A DNA stretch of 64,000 nucleotides from Pelagimonas phthalicica (lineage in GTDB: Bacteria > Pseudomonadota > Alphaproteobacteria > Rhodobacterales > Rhodobacteraceae). This document shows, in pieces, positions 47,916-56,004 of this stretch. The position numbers were made by a program, and so were the translations under genes. Location: contig NZ_SOAP01000002.1 in the NCBI RefSeq assembly GCF_004364805.1, positions 496,001-560,000 of the forward strand. Reading direction: 5' to 3'. Under the pieces are notes generated by a model that saw nothing but the letters and a program-made list of their open reading frames with translations, did no database searches and was not told where the DNA came from. The stretch's first letter is position 1. Each line of letters begins with the position of its first letter.

Positions 47916-49007
47916 TTAGTGCGTCCCAGTGAGTTTTGAAACAGCTTTTTTCAACTCCGCAACGTCGCGGAACAGGCGTGGCAGGCGGCGCAGGCCTTTG
48001 TAGCTTTCAACATGGGTGTCCATTTTGACCGCCGGATAGCCCAGCATAACGCGGCCCGCAGGCACGTTGGACAGAACCACCGAGGCCCCGCCCAGAATCG
48101 CCCGGTCGCCGATGGAGATATTGTCAGATACGCCCGATTGCCCGCCCAAGACCACATTGTTGCCGATCACGCTGGAGCCAGCGACGCCGACCTGAGAACA
48201 GAGCAGACAGTCATTGCCAATCACAACGTTATGGCCCACCTGCACCAGGTTATCGAGCTTGCAGCCATTTCCGATGCGTGTGTCGCGCACGGTACCACGG
48301 TCGATGCAGGAATTGGCCCCGATCTCAAGATCGTCACCAATGCTCACCCCGCCCAGTGAATGAATGCGGGCCCAAGATTGGGCGCTGTCGGTGCCCTCTT
48401 CGCCCAAGGAGGCGCGGGCCTTTTCGACGCCGGAGGGTTCTGGCGTGACAAAGGAGAAGCCGTCTGCTCCGATGCAGGCCCCGCCATGGGCAATCAGGCG
48501 ATCGCCGATGGTGACGCGGTGGCAGACGCGAACGCCCGCATGCAGCAAAGCCCCCTGCCCGATCCGCGCCTGGGTGCCGATATAGCACTGCGGGCCGATC
48601 AGGGAGTTGTCACCAATCTCTGCCCCGGCCTCGATCACGGCAAAGGCTCCGACCGAGACATTTTCGCCCAAGGTAGCCTCGGGTGAGATGACTGCAGATG
48701 GGTGAATGCCGGTGGGATACTCCGGCCCCGGATCCAACATGGCAGACAGGCCCGACATGGCATAGCGCGGGCGTGGGGCCAGCAACACTGCCTTGAGCCC
48801 AAAGCCCTGCCAATCTGCGCCTTGCCACATCATCGCGGCCCGCGCGCTGCCCTGTGCCAGCCCTTTGGCGAATTCCGGTTTCATCGCAATGGCCAGTTGA
48901 TCCGCCGCAGCGTCGGCAGGTTCTGCCACAGAGGTGATCCGCAGATCGCCGTCCCCTTCATAGGCAATGCTGAGCGTCTGCGCGATTTCTGCGATGGAAT
49001 AGGACAT
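47916..49007 (-). CDS. lpxD: UDP-3-O-acylglucosamine N-acyltransferase LpxD
   Basis: 363 residues. The N-terminal uridine-binding domain (about 1-100) is followed by a left-handed beta-helix of hexapeptide repeats (IGDNSLIGPQCYIG, VQVGHNVVIGNDCLLCSQVG) with the catalytic His in the latter. C-terminal helices from about 330. It adds the second 3-hydroxyacyl chain in lipid A synthesis, from an acyl-ACP. First gene of the lpxD-acp-ketosynthase unit; acp starts 37 bp after. Confidence 0.95.
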   Translation of the reverse strand: MSYSIAEIAQTLSIAYEGDGDLRITSVAEPADAAADQLAIAMKPEFAKGLAQGSARAAMMWQGADWQGFGLKAVLLAPRPRYAMSGLSAMLDPGPEYPTGIHPSAVISPEATLGENVSVGAFAVIEAGAEIGDNSLIGPQCYIGTQARIGQGALLHAGVRVCHRVTIGDRLIAHGGACIGADGFSFVTPEPSGVEKARASLGEEGTDSAQSWARIHSLGGVSIGDDLEIGANSCIDRGTVRDTRIGNGCKLDNLVQVGHNVVIGNDCLLCSQVGVAGSSVIGNNVVLGGQSGVSDNISIGDRAILGGASVVLSNVPAGRVMLGYPAVKMDTHVESYKGLRRLPRLFRDVAELKKAVSKLTGTH

Positions 49008-49063
49008 AGAGGCTCCGCATTACTGTGTCGTGGCACAGGTGTAAGCCTTGCGCGGGCAAGAGA

Positions 49064-49094
49064 AAACCCCTCTGGAGGCTTGCCAAAGGGGTTT
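49064..49094 (-). terminator. Terminator of the L,D-transpeptidase gene
   Basis: On the minus strand AACCCCTTTGG.. pairs with ..AGAGGGGTTTT (8-bp core ACCCCTTT/AGAGGGGT with a G-T-tolerant end), running into TTTTCTC, 23 bp past the stop and just before lpxD's start region. Confidence 0.7.
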
Positions 49095-49116
49095 GGTCAT
49101 CGTCTTGTTTATGCGT

Positions 49117-50754
49117 TCAGATCGAGCCGGTGCGCAGATTGACACCTGCATTGACCAGCGCGCTCCAGATCTTGGCATCGCGGCCATAGACATCGGGGCG
49201 ATAGTTCATCTGCCCTTTGGCCTTGGTAAAGGCGGTGCGATAGATCAGGTGCACAGGCACATCCACCTCAAGATCGACATGAGTTTCCTGACGCGAATTC
49301 AGGATGCTTTTGAAGTAGTTGACCGGGTCATGATGCTGTTTGGCCAAGAGCGCATAGGCAAAGTCATGCGGATCATCCAGGCGGATGCAGCCATGGCTAA
49401 AGGTGCGCACTTCGCGCGCAAAGAGGTGCTGCGATGGGGTGTCGTGCAGATAGATGTTGTATTTGTTCGGGAACATGAATTTCACAGATCCCAGCGCATT
49501 ACGCGGCCCCGGAGGCTGGCGCATGGAAAACGGGAAGGTGCGCGCGCTGTATTTGGCAAAGCCATGGCCACGGCTGACCACCCGGCCCCGCGCATCGATG
49601 ATCTCAAGATGGCCAACGGCACCGGGATTGCCACGCAGCAGCGGCAGATATTCATTCACGATGATCGACCGCGGCACATACCAGGACGGGTTGATGACCA
49701 TATGTTCCATCACATCGGAGAATTCCGGCGTGCGGCGGTCAAGGTCCTGATGACCAATCACCGATTTGGTTTCATAGGTCAGCTTGTTGTCGTCAAAGAT
49801 TTGCGCGTGGTAATTGACCAGGTTCACTTTGACATGACGTTTGCCTAAGCCCTCAGGCAGGTTGATCCAACGCTCGCGCTCCATGGCGACCATGATGGAT
49901 TTCAAACGCTGTTCCGGCGAGGTGTTGATCTGGCGCATGGTGCCAGAGCCGGCGACGCCGTCAGCCTTGAGCCCATGATCCTCTTGGAATTCCTGAACGG
50001 CGGCCTGCAGGGCATCATCATAGCGCGACGACAAAGAGCGGCGCATGTAGCCCATCTTGGTCAAACGATTGCGCAGGGCGACGACGGACCCGCCGCTTTG
50101 CCCCGGTTTCAAACTGCCCGACGGCACAACCGAGCCCCAACCGCCATGAGCGATGCGATGTTCCAGCTTGAGCTTGGCACGCATGAGGCGGGCATATTCC
50201 GGGCTGTTCGGGGCCAGGCTGCGCAGCACGGCGCGCGGATCTTCGTCGACAAGGCGTTGCAGCAGCATCTGACCGTCGCGATGCGGCAGTTTTCGTTTGA
50301 TACCGGAATCGATGCGCGCCGGGACAAGCATCCCGGATTGCAGATCACGGGCAAAACGCAGGTAGATCTGTGACAGTTCCACTTCGAGCAAGCCACGCTC
50401 GCGCCCGGTTTGCACCTGGGCGAGCTTTGCCATCAGCATGTCTTTATTATAACGGCTCACCGGAAGCCCGTGATCATCCGCCATGGAAAAGGCTTCGATC
50501 AAAGCCAGGCGGCGGGCGCGATCTTCGGGGGCGTCGCTGGTCCAGATCGGTCCGAATCCACGGGCGCGGTAAAAGGCGGCCATCTGTTCATCATCGCCCA
50601 ACTGTTCGGCCACGGCCTGTTTGTAGGCGGTGACCTGAAAGGAGAACCCATCATTTTCCTGTGCCTGCGCCGTTCCCGCCGCGAGCCAGATCGCCCCGGC
50701 TGCAATCAATGCGGTTGTCCAGCTTTTCCTGCGATGCATTGCTGAAAATTTCAT
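49117..50754 (-). CDS. L,D-transpeptidase (YcbB/LdtD-like)
   Basis: 545 residues with a signal peptide (about 1-31, ending AGTAQAQ). A peptidoglycan-binding domain (about 215-275, LRNRLTKMGYMRRSLSSRYD, GLKADGVAGSGTM) precedes the YkuD catalytic domain (about 305-490): the active Cys is in FSHGCIRLDDPHDF with His two residues earlier. It cross-links meso-DAP residues (3-3 bonds) or attaches proteins to the periplasmic wall. Divergent from a DUF882 peptidase that may act on the same wall. Confidence 0.92.
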   Translation of the reverse strand: MKFSAMHRRKSWTTALIAAGAIWLAAGTAQAQENDGFSFQVTAYKQAVAEQLGDDEQMAAFYRARGFGPIWTSDAPEDRARRLALIEAFSMADDHGLPVSRYNKDMLMAKLAQVQTGRERGLLEVELSQIYLRFARDLQSGMLVPARIDSGIKRKLPHRDGQMLLQRLVDEDPRAVLRSLAPNSPEYARLMRAKLKLEHRIAHGGWGSVVPSGSLKPGQSGGSVVALRNRLTKMGYMRRSLSSRYDDALQAAVQEFQEDHGLKADGVAGSGTMRQINTSPEQRLKSIMVAMERERWINLPEGLGKRHVKVNLVNYHAQIFDDNKLTYETKSVIGHQDLDRRTPEFSDVMEHMVINPSWYVPRSIIVNEYLPLLRGNPGAVGHLEIIDARGRVVSRGHGFAKYSARTFPFSMRQPPGPRNALGSVKFMFPNKYNIYLHDTPSQHLFAREVRTFSHGCIRLDDPHDFAYALLAKQHHDPVNYFKSILNSRQETHVDLEVDVPVHLIYRTAFTKAKGQMNYRPDVYGRDAKIWSALVNAGVNLRTGSI

Positions 50755-51107
50755 TCAAAAAACCCCTGTCACACGCGCCTTTTTATCTATTCTCTTTGTA
50801 TTCAAACACCTGTCCCTGTCCACTCACATTTGTGACAGAAGGTGAAAGGTTTTGAACGCGGGTCCGCCAGAACACGGCCAAGCTGTTGATTGCACATTCT
50901 CGCCACAGTTCATGGGGAATTTGGCAGAAAACTGCCCATTTCCCCTTGATCCTCGCAAAGCGGCCAAATCTTACTTTTTTAGCAACCCGATTCGTGCCAT
51001 ACCAATGTCGACATCTGGGGATAGATGGCAGGTTGTGATCCGCAACATGCAGGAAAGCATGGCGGGACACGCGAAACAAGGAATGGCGACGGGACAGGCG
51101 CTTAAAC
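50755..51107. promoter_or_regulatory. Divergent promoter region of two cell-wall genes
   Basis: 353 bp without a supported gene. The main element is a two-part hairpin at 50914-50945: GGGGAA/TTCCCC outside and GGCAG-AAAA-CTGCC inside. It has no T-run, so it may be a leader structure or regulator site. The rest should hold the two divergent promoters; I could not place them. Confidence 0.45.
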
Positions 51108-51677
51108 ATGGCAGATTTCAATTCAGGCAGCATTTCGCGGCGGGGCGTTCTTGGCGCATTTGCAGCGACGGCAGTGGCAGCAGCCCCAACATATACAAAT
51201 GCCGCAGGTTTCCTGCGCGGCGGTGGCGATATTCGCCGTATCCGCATGTATAGCGGGCGCACCGGCGAACGGATCGACATGATTTACTGGATCGAGGGCA
51301 AGTACCTTGCCGACGCGGTCAAGGAAATCAACTACTTCATGCGCGACTGGCGCACCAATGACGTCAAAAAGATGGACCTGCGCACGGTCGACATCATGGC
51401 GGCGGCGCATAACCTGATGGATGCGTCGGAACCCTATATGCTGATTTCCGGCTATCGCAGCCCGAAAACCAACGCGATGCTGCGCTCTCGTTCCAGCGGC
51501 GTTGCCAAGAATTCCCGCCATTTGCGCGGTCAGGCCGCTGATCTGCGTCTTGCCTCGCGGTCGGTCAACCAAATGTACAAGGCGGCCGTGTCCTGCGGCG
51601 GCGGCGGCGTGGGCCGGTATTCCAAATCCAACTTTGTCCATATGGATTGCGGCCCTGTTCGCAGCTGGGGTCGCTAA
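51108..51677 (+). CDS. DUF882 (YcbK-like) peptidase M15 family protein
   Basis: 189 residues. A Tat-type signal peptide (SRRGVLGAFAATAVAAAP, about 10-27) is followed by the domain with ISGYRSPKTN (about 122-131), the metal-binding SRHLRGQAADL and HMDCGPVRSWG at the end. The His and Asp set fits zinc M15-type carboxypeptidases such as YcbK/MepK, which cleave peptidoglycan cross-links. Acts in the periplasm. The adjacent divergent gene makes 3-3 cross-links, so a maker/cleaver pair is possible. Confidence 0.87.
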   Translation: MADFNSGSISRRGVLGAFAATAVAAAPTYTNAAGFLRGGGDIRRIRMYSGRTGERIDMIYWIEGKYLADAVKEINYFMRDWRTNDVKKMDLRTVDIMAAAHNLMDASEPYMLISGYRSPKTNAMLRSRSSGVAKNSRHLRGQAADLRLASRSVNQMYKAAVSCGGGGVGRYSKSNFVHMDCGPVRSWGR

Positions 51678-51708
51678 CCCCCGGTTTCCTTTACACATAT
51701 CTGTCCCA

Positions 51709-51740
51709 TCAAGCGCCTCGATCACTCGGGGCGCTTTTGT
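51709..51740 (+). terminator. Terminator of the DUF882 gene
   Basis: AAGCGCCTCG pairs with the CGGGGCGCTT arm (one mismatch) around ATCACT, followed by TTGTTTT, 31 bp after the stop. Confidence 0.75.
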
Positions 51741-51978
51741 TTTGGCATTAGGATGCACTGTCAGTCTCTGCGGGACACAGAAACTGACGCGCATAAATGC
51801 GCCAAAACTGGTCTGTCTGGTAAAAGTGAGGATAGTGGCAGCAGACAGTAAGGGGATGTTAACCCGCCCTGCCCCGAAAAAGACAGTCAGGGATTCCCTG
51901 CCTTTTGTGCAAGTTTTAATGAATGGTGGCTGTGTCGGCTGAGGGCCGACCGAAAAACGGCATCCCGCAAAAACAAAA
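51741..51978. other. Non-coding spacer between the DUF882 gene and tRNA-Asp
   Basis: No ORF with a recognisable pattern or ribosome site. Short inverted words CTGTCAGT/ACTGAC and ACAGTC occur several times without forming one clear structure. I see nothing else. Confidence 0.4.
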
Positions 51979-52003
51979 GCGCCCCGAAACGGAGCGCTTT
52001 GTT
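51979..52003 (-). terminator. Terminator of the tRNA-Asp pair
   Basis: AAGCGCTCCG / CGGGGCGCTTT on the minus strand (one mismatch), running into T, about 35 nt past the CCA of the second tRNA-Asp. Confidence 0.75.
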
Positions 52004-52037
52004 CTAGTGCCGATTTACTTGGTGTTCCAAGTAAAAG

Positions 52038-52114
52038 TGGCGCGGTTGACGGGGCTCGAACCCGCGACCCCCGGCGTGACAGGCCGGTACTCTAACCATC
52101 TGAGCTACAACCGC
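52038..52114 (-). tRNA. tRNA-Asp (GTC), copy 2
   Basis: A 77-nt cloverleaf on the minus strand: acceptor GCGGTTG/CAACCGC, D-loop GCTCAGATGGTTAGAGT, anticodon GTC in CCTGTCACG, T-loop GGTTCGAGC, and encoded CCA. Identical to the copy 36 bp upstream. With G34 it is a target for queuosine and GluQRS. Confidence 0.97.
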
Positions 52115-52150
52115 GTATGACACGCAGGCCTAGGTTTCGGTGGGCAGCGG

Positions 52151-52227
52151 TGGCGCGGTTGACGGGGCTCGAACCCGCGACCCCCGGCGTGACAGGCCGG
52201 TACTCTAACCATCTGAGCTACAACCGC
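52151..52227 (-). tRNA. tRNA-Asp (GTC), copy 1
   Basis: Same 77-nt sequence as 52038-52114, including CCA, read first on the minus strand; the two form a tandem transcript ended by the hairpin at 51979-52003. Confidence 0.97.
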
Positions 52228-52347
52228 TCGCTGCCGCCCGAGCCATATTGGCCGTGGCGTGAGAGGCCTTTTATGGGTAGGTGCCGGGGTCGTCAAGCGA
52301 ATTTCCAAACCTTTTTGCAGCATTTTTCACCGGGCCTATTTTTACCA

Positions 52348-52365
52348 TAAGACAACCGTGTCTTA
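52348..52365. promoter_or_regulatory. Perfect 7-bp dyad upstream of the deacetylase and tRNA-Asp genes
   Basis: TAAGACA-ACCG-TGTCTTA is an exact palindrome with a 4-base centre. It lies about 120 bp from both the tRNA-Asp 5' end and the polysaccharide deacetylase start, and could be an operator for either. No known regulator's site is recognised. Confidence 0.4.
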
Positions 52366-52486
52366 GCGGTCACTGAGGGTGTGTTTCAGCCCTTTGAAGC
52401 CACGATTCAGCTTGCTTTGACGCAAGGCGACGGGCTTTTTCTTAACATCTGCTTAATTTGCCATTTTCTGCCAAGGATGGCCCCCT

Positions 52487-53257
52487 ATGACTACTTTTTC
52501 CCGCCGGACGTTCCTGTCCGCAGGATCGGCTGCGTGTGTTTTGGCGCAGCCCCAGATGGCCCAGGCCGCTGCCCCGGCCATTTCCTTGCCAAAGGATGCA
52601 TCGCGCCGTGATTCCGCGACCGTGATGGCCGTCAAAACCAGCACACCTGTGGTTGCCATGACCTTTGATGACGGGCCCCATCCCAGCCTGACGCCAAAGC
52701 TTTTGGATATGCTCAAGGCCCGCAACCTGCGCGCCACGTTCTATCTGATCGGCAATCGCGTGGTGACCTGGCCCGATATTGTCAAACGGATCGCCGATGA
52801 GGGGCATGAGATTGGCAATCACAGCTGGTCACACCCGAATCTGGCCAAGCATTCCAATGCTTCGGTGCTGTCGCAGATCGATCGGACCACCGATGCAATC
52901 TATAAGGTCACGGGCCGCCCGCCGGTGACCTTCCGCCCGCCTTATGGATCTTTCACCAAGCGCCAGCGCCTGATGCTGTATAAAGAGCGCAACCTGCCGA
53001 CGATTCTTTGGTCGGTGGATCCGCAAGACTGGCGCCGCCCTGGTGCCAGCGTGGTGGCCAAGCGAATCCTCAAACATTCGCGCCCCGGTGCCATTATCCT
53101 CAGCCATGACATTCAAAGCGGCACGGTCAAAGCCATGCCGAACACCTTTGACGGGCTGACCGCGCGCGGGCTGCATTTTGGCACTGTGAGCCAGATGATG
53201 GGCTGGCCTTTGTGGCAGAAACGCAATTTCCGCCGGGTGGCGCAGAAAAAAGGTTAA
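52487..53257 (+). CDS. Polysaccharide deacetylase (NodB domain), exported
   Basis: 256 residues. N-terminal Tat-like signal (SRRTFLSAGSAACVLAQPQM, 5-24, then AQAA). NodB motif 1 in MTFDDGPHPSLTPKLLD with the catalytic base and metal Asp, motif 2 in GNHSWSHPNL (two metal His), motif 3 FRPPYGSF and later LSHDIQ. It removes N-acetyl groups from peptidoglycan or another polysaccharide in the periplasm. Ends with a basic KRNFRRVAQKKG tail. Substrate not decided by sequence. Confidence 0.9.
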   Translation: MTTFSRRTFLSAGSAACVLAQPQMAQAAAPAISLPKDASRRDSATVMAVKTSTPVVAMTFDDGPHPSLTPKLLDMLKARNLRATFYLIGNRVVTWPDIVKRIADEGHEIGNHSWSHPNLAKHSNASVLSQIDRTTDAIYKVTGRPPVTFRPPYGSFTKRQRLMLYKERNLPTILWSVDPQDWRRPGASVVAKRILKHSRPGAIILSHDIQSGTVKAMPNTFDGLTARGLHFGTVSQMMGWPLWQKRNFRRVAQKKG

Positions 53258-53278
53258 GCTCTGCGCCTTTCCGGAGAG

Positions 53279-53854
53279 TTAGAACAACCGCTGTTCGTAT
53301 TTCCATTCATCCGCATCCGGCGTGACGGAATCGAGGTCGAAATCGTTGTCGATCAGGTGCTGGGCACTGGTATCCCCCATTTCTGCAGCTTTGCGGATCA
53401 TGGCTTCGCCCGCCTGTTGATCCTGCACAACCCCGCGCCCGCGTAGCAAATCGAGCCCAAAGTTGAACGCCGCCACCTCTGAGCCAAGCTCCATGGCGCG
53501 GCGATCAAGCTCGGCGGCGGCTTCGGGGTCTTCGGGGCCACCCAGCCCGTTATCATGCATCCAGGACAGCCAGGTCATGCCCTGAACGTTGCCTTCACGA
53601 GTGATGCGTTCAAAGATTTCACGCGCGACTTTGTGATTCCCCTCTTTGGCCGCGCCATAGCCGAGCACACCCATCATCGGATGAGATTCGCCATAGCGCA
53701 TCCGATCCAGGGCACCGCGCAGGGACAGCTCTTCGGGGTTCAATATGCCCTGATCGTCGCCCGGGTTATATCCTTCGGTTGTGTATGTCTGCGCGCCAAG
53801 GCCCGGTGCGGTCAGATACAGGGCAAGGCCCATCATCAAAGCGACTGGTTTCAT
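53279..53854 (-). CDS. Secreted Sel1-repeat-like protein
   Basis: 191 residues from the Met with AGGAG 8 bp ahead. Signal peptide about 1-21 (MGLALYLTAPGLGAQ region). Sel1-like helical repeats at about 55-170 (VLGYGAAKEGNHKVAREIFER, then MTWLSWMHDNGLGGPED, VAAFNFGLDLLRGRGV). Periplasmic, probably a protein-protein scaffold. It is downstream of the membrane-tethered regulator with about 130 bp between, so a shared regulon is possible. Confidence 0.75.
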   Translation of the reverse strand: MKPVALMMGLALYLTAPGLGAQTYTTEGYNPGDDQGILNPEELSLRGALDRMRYGESHPMMGVLGYGAAKEGNHKVAREIFERITREGNVQGMTWLSWMHDNGLGGPEDPEAAAELDRRAMELGSEVAAFNFGLDLLRGRGVVQDQQAGEAMIRKAAEMGDTSAQHLIDNDFDLDSVTPDADEWKYEQRLF

Positions 53855-53987
53855 GCTGGATCTCCTCTTGGGGTCCTTGAGCTGTTTCAAGGATTCTCAG
53901 GCCATCAGAACAAAGACTGCTCTGTCATGTGTCAGAATGGCGTGAGAGACTTGCAAGAAACTTGCAAAATCGTGGCGGCGCAGGGGG

Positions 53988-54788
53988 TTATCCCGGAACG
54001 CGATAACCTTGCCCATAGACCGTCTCGATCAATTCGGTATCGCCAAGCTTGCGCCGAAGCGCCAGCATATGCTGATCGAGCGCGCGGGAATTGGGCATAT
54101 AATCCCGCCCCCACGCGGCGTCATAGAGCGAATCCTTGCTGACGACCTCGCCCTGATGGGTGTGAAGATGACGCAGAATGGCGATGTCACGGGCACCCAA
54201 AGGCTGTTCCTGCCCGTCGATCACACAGGTGCTGCGGCGGGGATTGATCTGCACCGCCCCAATGGCAAAGCTTTCGGGATCGCTGGGCGTGGTGGGACGG
54301 CGGCGCAAGAGCAAAAAGAAGGCCGCAATCCCGACAATGGCAAGGGTGATGGTAAGGTAGAACCAGGTCAGGGCGCGCTGGAAATAGGCAAAGCCTGTAT
54401 TATCCGGCTCTGGTTGTGTCCCCAAGAGTTCCGCATCAAGCACGAGGCAAATCGCCGGTGTGCTGCGGCAATGAAACAGCCGGTCCGGCGACAAGGCGCT
54501 GGTCACGGTTTTGCCTGATCCGGCTTGTTGCTGCAGCGCGCGCAGCTCGTCCCGGTTGTCCAACACCAGCGAGTCGCTGTGAAATGCCAGGGTGTTGGCG
54601 GGGGGAAAGATCACCTCCCCGGCTGTATCCCATTTGATCACGCCCAGAATCTCGGGCGTTTTTGCAATATGCAGGCGCAACTCTTGGTTTGTATCGGGCA
54701 ACCGCGCCAGCATGTCCTGAAACACGCTGGCAGACCCAATCGCAGGTGCCAGCATGAGCATTGCAGAAATTGCCACGACCTGTTTCAT
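53988..54788 (-). CDS. Membrane-tethered winged-helix regulator (inverted ToxR-like)
   Basis: 266 residues from MKQVVAISAMLMLAPAIGSA, a signal-peptide-like or anchoring N-terminus. A periplasmic part (about 22-140) has two Cys (FHCRSTPAICLVL). One membrane segment at about 146-172 (WFYLTITLAIVGIAAFFLLL) is followed by an arginine stop-transfer RRRPTT. A PhoB/OmpR-type winged helix (about 180-266) reads GARDIAILRHLHTHQGEVVS, SRALDQHMLALRRKLGD, TVYGQGYRVPG. The DNA-binding domain is C-terminal and cytoplasmic, opposite to ToxR/CadC. Signal and targets unknown. Confidence 0.8.
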   Translation of the reverse strand: MKQVVAISAMLMLAPAIGSASVFQDMLARLPDTNQELRLHIAKTPEILGVIKWDTAGEVIFPPANTLAFHSDSLVLDNRDELRALQQQAGSGKTVTSALSPDRLFHCRSTPAICLVLDAELLGTQPEPDNTGFAYFQRALTWFYLTITLAIVGIAAFFLLLRRRPTTPSDPESFAIGAVQINPRRSTCVIDGQEQPLGARDIAILRHLHTHQGEVVSKDSLYDAAWGRDYMPNSRALDQHMLALRRKLGDTELIETVYGQGYRVPG

Positions 54789-54934
54789 CTGACCTATATC
54801 CACCCAATGGCGACCCTTGGTGTCAGACCCTAAAAGGTCGCAGGGGTAAAAACCATGCGGCAAAGGTCGGCCCTTTACCCCGGCCCATGAGTTTCCTATA
54901 TGTTTTTATCAAGAATAACGTGGAAGGACCGGCA

Positions 54935-55297
54935 ATGACTGATGCCAGCCCCCAAATGGAAGGCGCACCGCTGATCGCGCCCTCTAGCACTGATCACGCG
55001 CTTTACGACTCGGTCGTTGAGGCGTGCCGCACCGTGTTTGACCCAGAAATCCCGGTGAATATCTATGATCTTGGCCTGATCTATACGATTGATATTTCTG
55101 ATGAAAACATCGTCAGCGTCATCATGACCCTGACCGCGCCGGGCTGCCCGGTTGCTGGCGATATGCCGGGCTGGGTGCAAGAGGCGATTGAACCGGTGGC
55201 CGGGATCCAGCAGGTCAAGGTTGACCTGACATGGGAGCCGCCCTGGGGCATGGAAATGATGTCGGACGAGGCGCGGCTGGAATTGGGCTTTATGTAA
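54935..55297 (+). CDS. sufT: SufT-like (DUF59/MIP18) iron-sulfur assembly protein
   Basis: 120 residues; GGAAGG is 7 bp ahead of the start. ACRTVFDPEIPVNIYDLGLIY (split) and MTLTAPGCPVAGDMPGWVQEA with its conserved Cys are the DUF59 motif; WEPPWGMEMMSDEARLELGFM closes the domain. In SUF systems SufT helps mature or deliver Fe-S clusters, mainly under high demand. No sufBCD is beside it; an A-type carrier gene lies at 56779. Divergent from the winged-helix gene. Confidence 0.88.
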   Translation: MTDASPQMEGAPLIAPSSTDHALYDSVVEACRTVFDPEIPVNIYDLGLIYTIDISDENIVSVIMTLTAPGCPVAGDMPGWVQEAIEPVAGIQQVKVDLTWEPPWGMEMMSDEARLELGFM

Positions 55298-55346
55298 GAT
55301 AGCGTTTAAGCTTCCTTTTTAGCAAAGGAAGTGGTATAGCTTTCTC

Positions 55347-55964
55347 ATGAAACTCACCGTTCTCACCGGCGATATTGTCGGATCAACGAAATTGACAGAA
55401 GCAGTTCTGGATGAGGCCATGGCGGCCTTGGCTGGGGCTGCTTCTTTTGTGTCTGGCTGGGATGAGCGCCCTGCCCTGTTTGGGCGCCGTGGTGGCGATG
55501 GCTGGCAATTGGCGCTGGGCGCGCCGCATTACGGGTTGCGCGCGGCGCTTTATCTACAGGCCAACCTACGCAAGCTCGACAAATCCCTGTCGACTCGCAT
55601 CGCCTTGGCCAGTGGCGCCGGTGATTTGCCCAAGGATGGCGATATCAACAGCGCCCATGGGGTCGCCTTTGTCGCCTCGGGCCGTTTTCTTGACAGTATT
55701 TCCGGGCATATCCGCATGGGTCATGCGGAAAATGCCCTTTTTGATGCTGTAACAGCCCTGGCCGATCAGATCGCCCAAGGCTGGACACAGGCTCAGGCGC
55801 GATCCATGGCCGAGATCCTGCCCCCCAACGCCCCCAACCGCGCCGAAATCGCCACACAGCTGGGCATCTCCCGCCCTGCGGTCAATCAGGCCTTGTGGTC
55901 CGCAGGCTATCCGGGCCTGGAACGGGCCATTGCCCAGTGGGAAAGCCTGGATTGGTCAGAGTGA
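55347..55964 (+). CDS. SatD-like protein: degenerate cyclase-type domain with helix-turn-helix
   Basis: 205 residues. N-terminal LTVLTGDIVGSTKLTEAVLD resembles the opening of class III nucleotide cyclases (DIVGST-K/S-L) and of SatD-family proteins; RRGGDGWQLALG takes the place of the second metal/strand motif. The C-terminus (about 155-195), NRAEIATQLGISRPAVNQALW, is a clear helix-turn-helix. No product can be assigned; the domain could bind a nucleotide without making a cyclic one. Next gene, 40 bp on, is DUF3307, the usual SatD companion. Confidence 0.65.
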   Translation: MKLTVLTGDIVGSTKLTEAVLDEAMAALAGAASFVSGWDERPALFGRRGGDGWQLALGAPHYGLRAALYLQANLRKLDKSLSTRIALASGAGDLPKDGDINSAHGVAFVASGRFLDSISGHIRMGHAENALFDAVTALADQIAQGWTQAQARSMAEILPPNAPNRAEIATQLGISRPAVNQALWSAGYPGLERAIAQWESLDWSE

Positions 55965-56004
55965 TGAAAGCAAAACCAGTTTCTTCCCGCAAAAGGAAGC
56001 TCTC

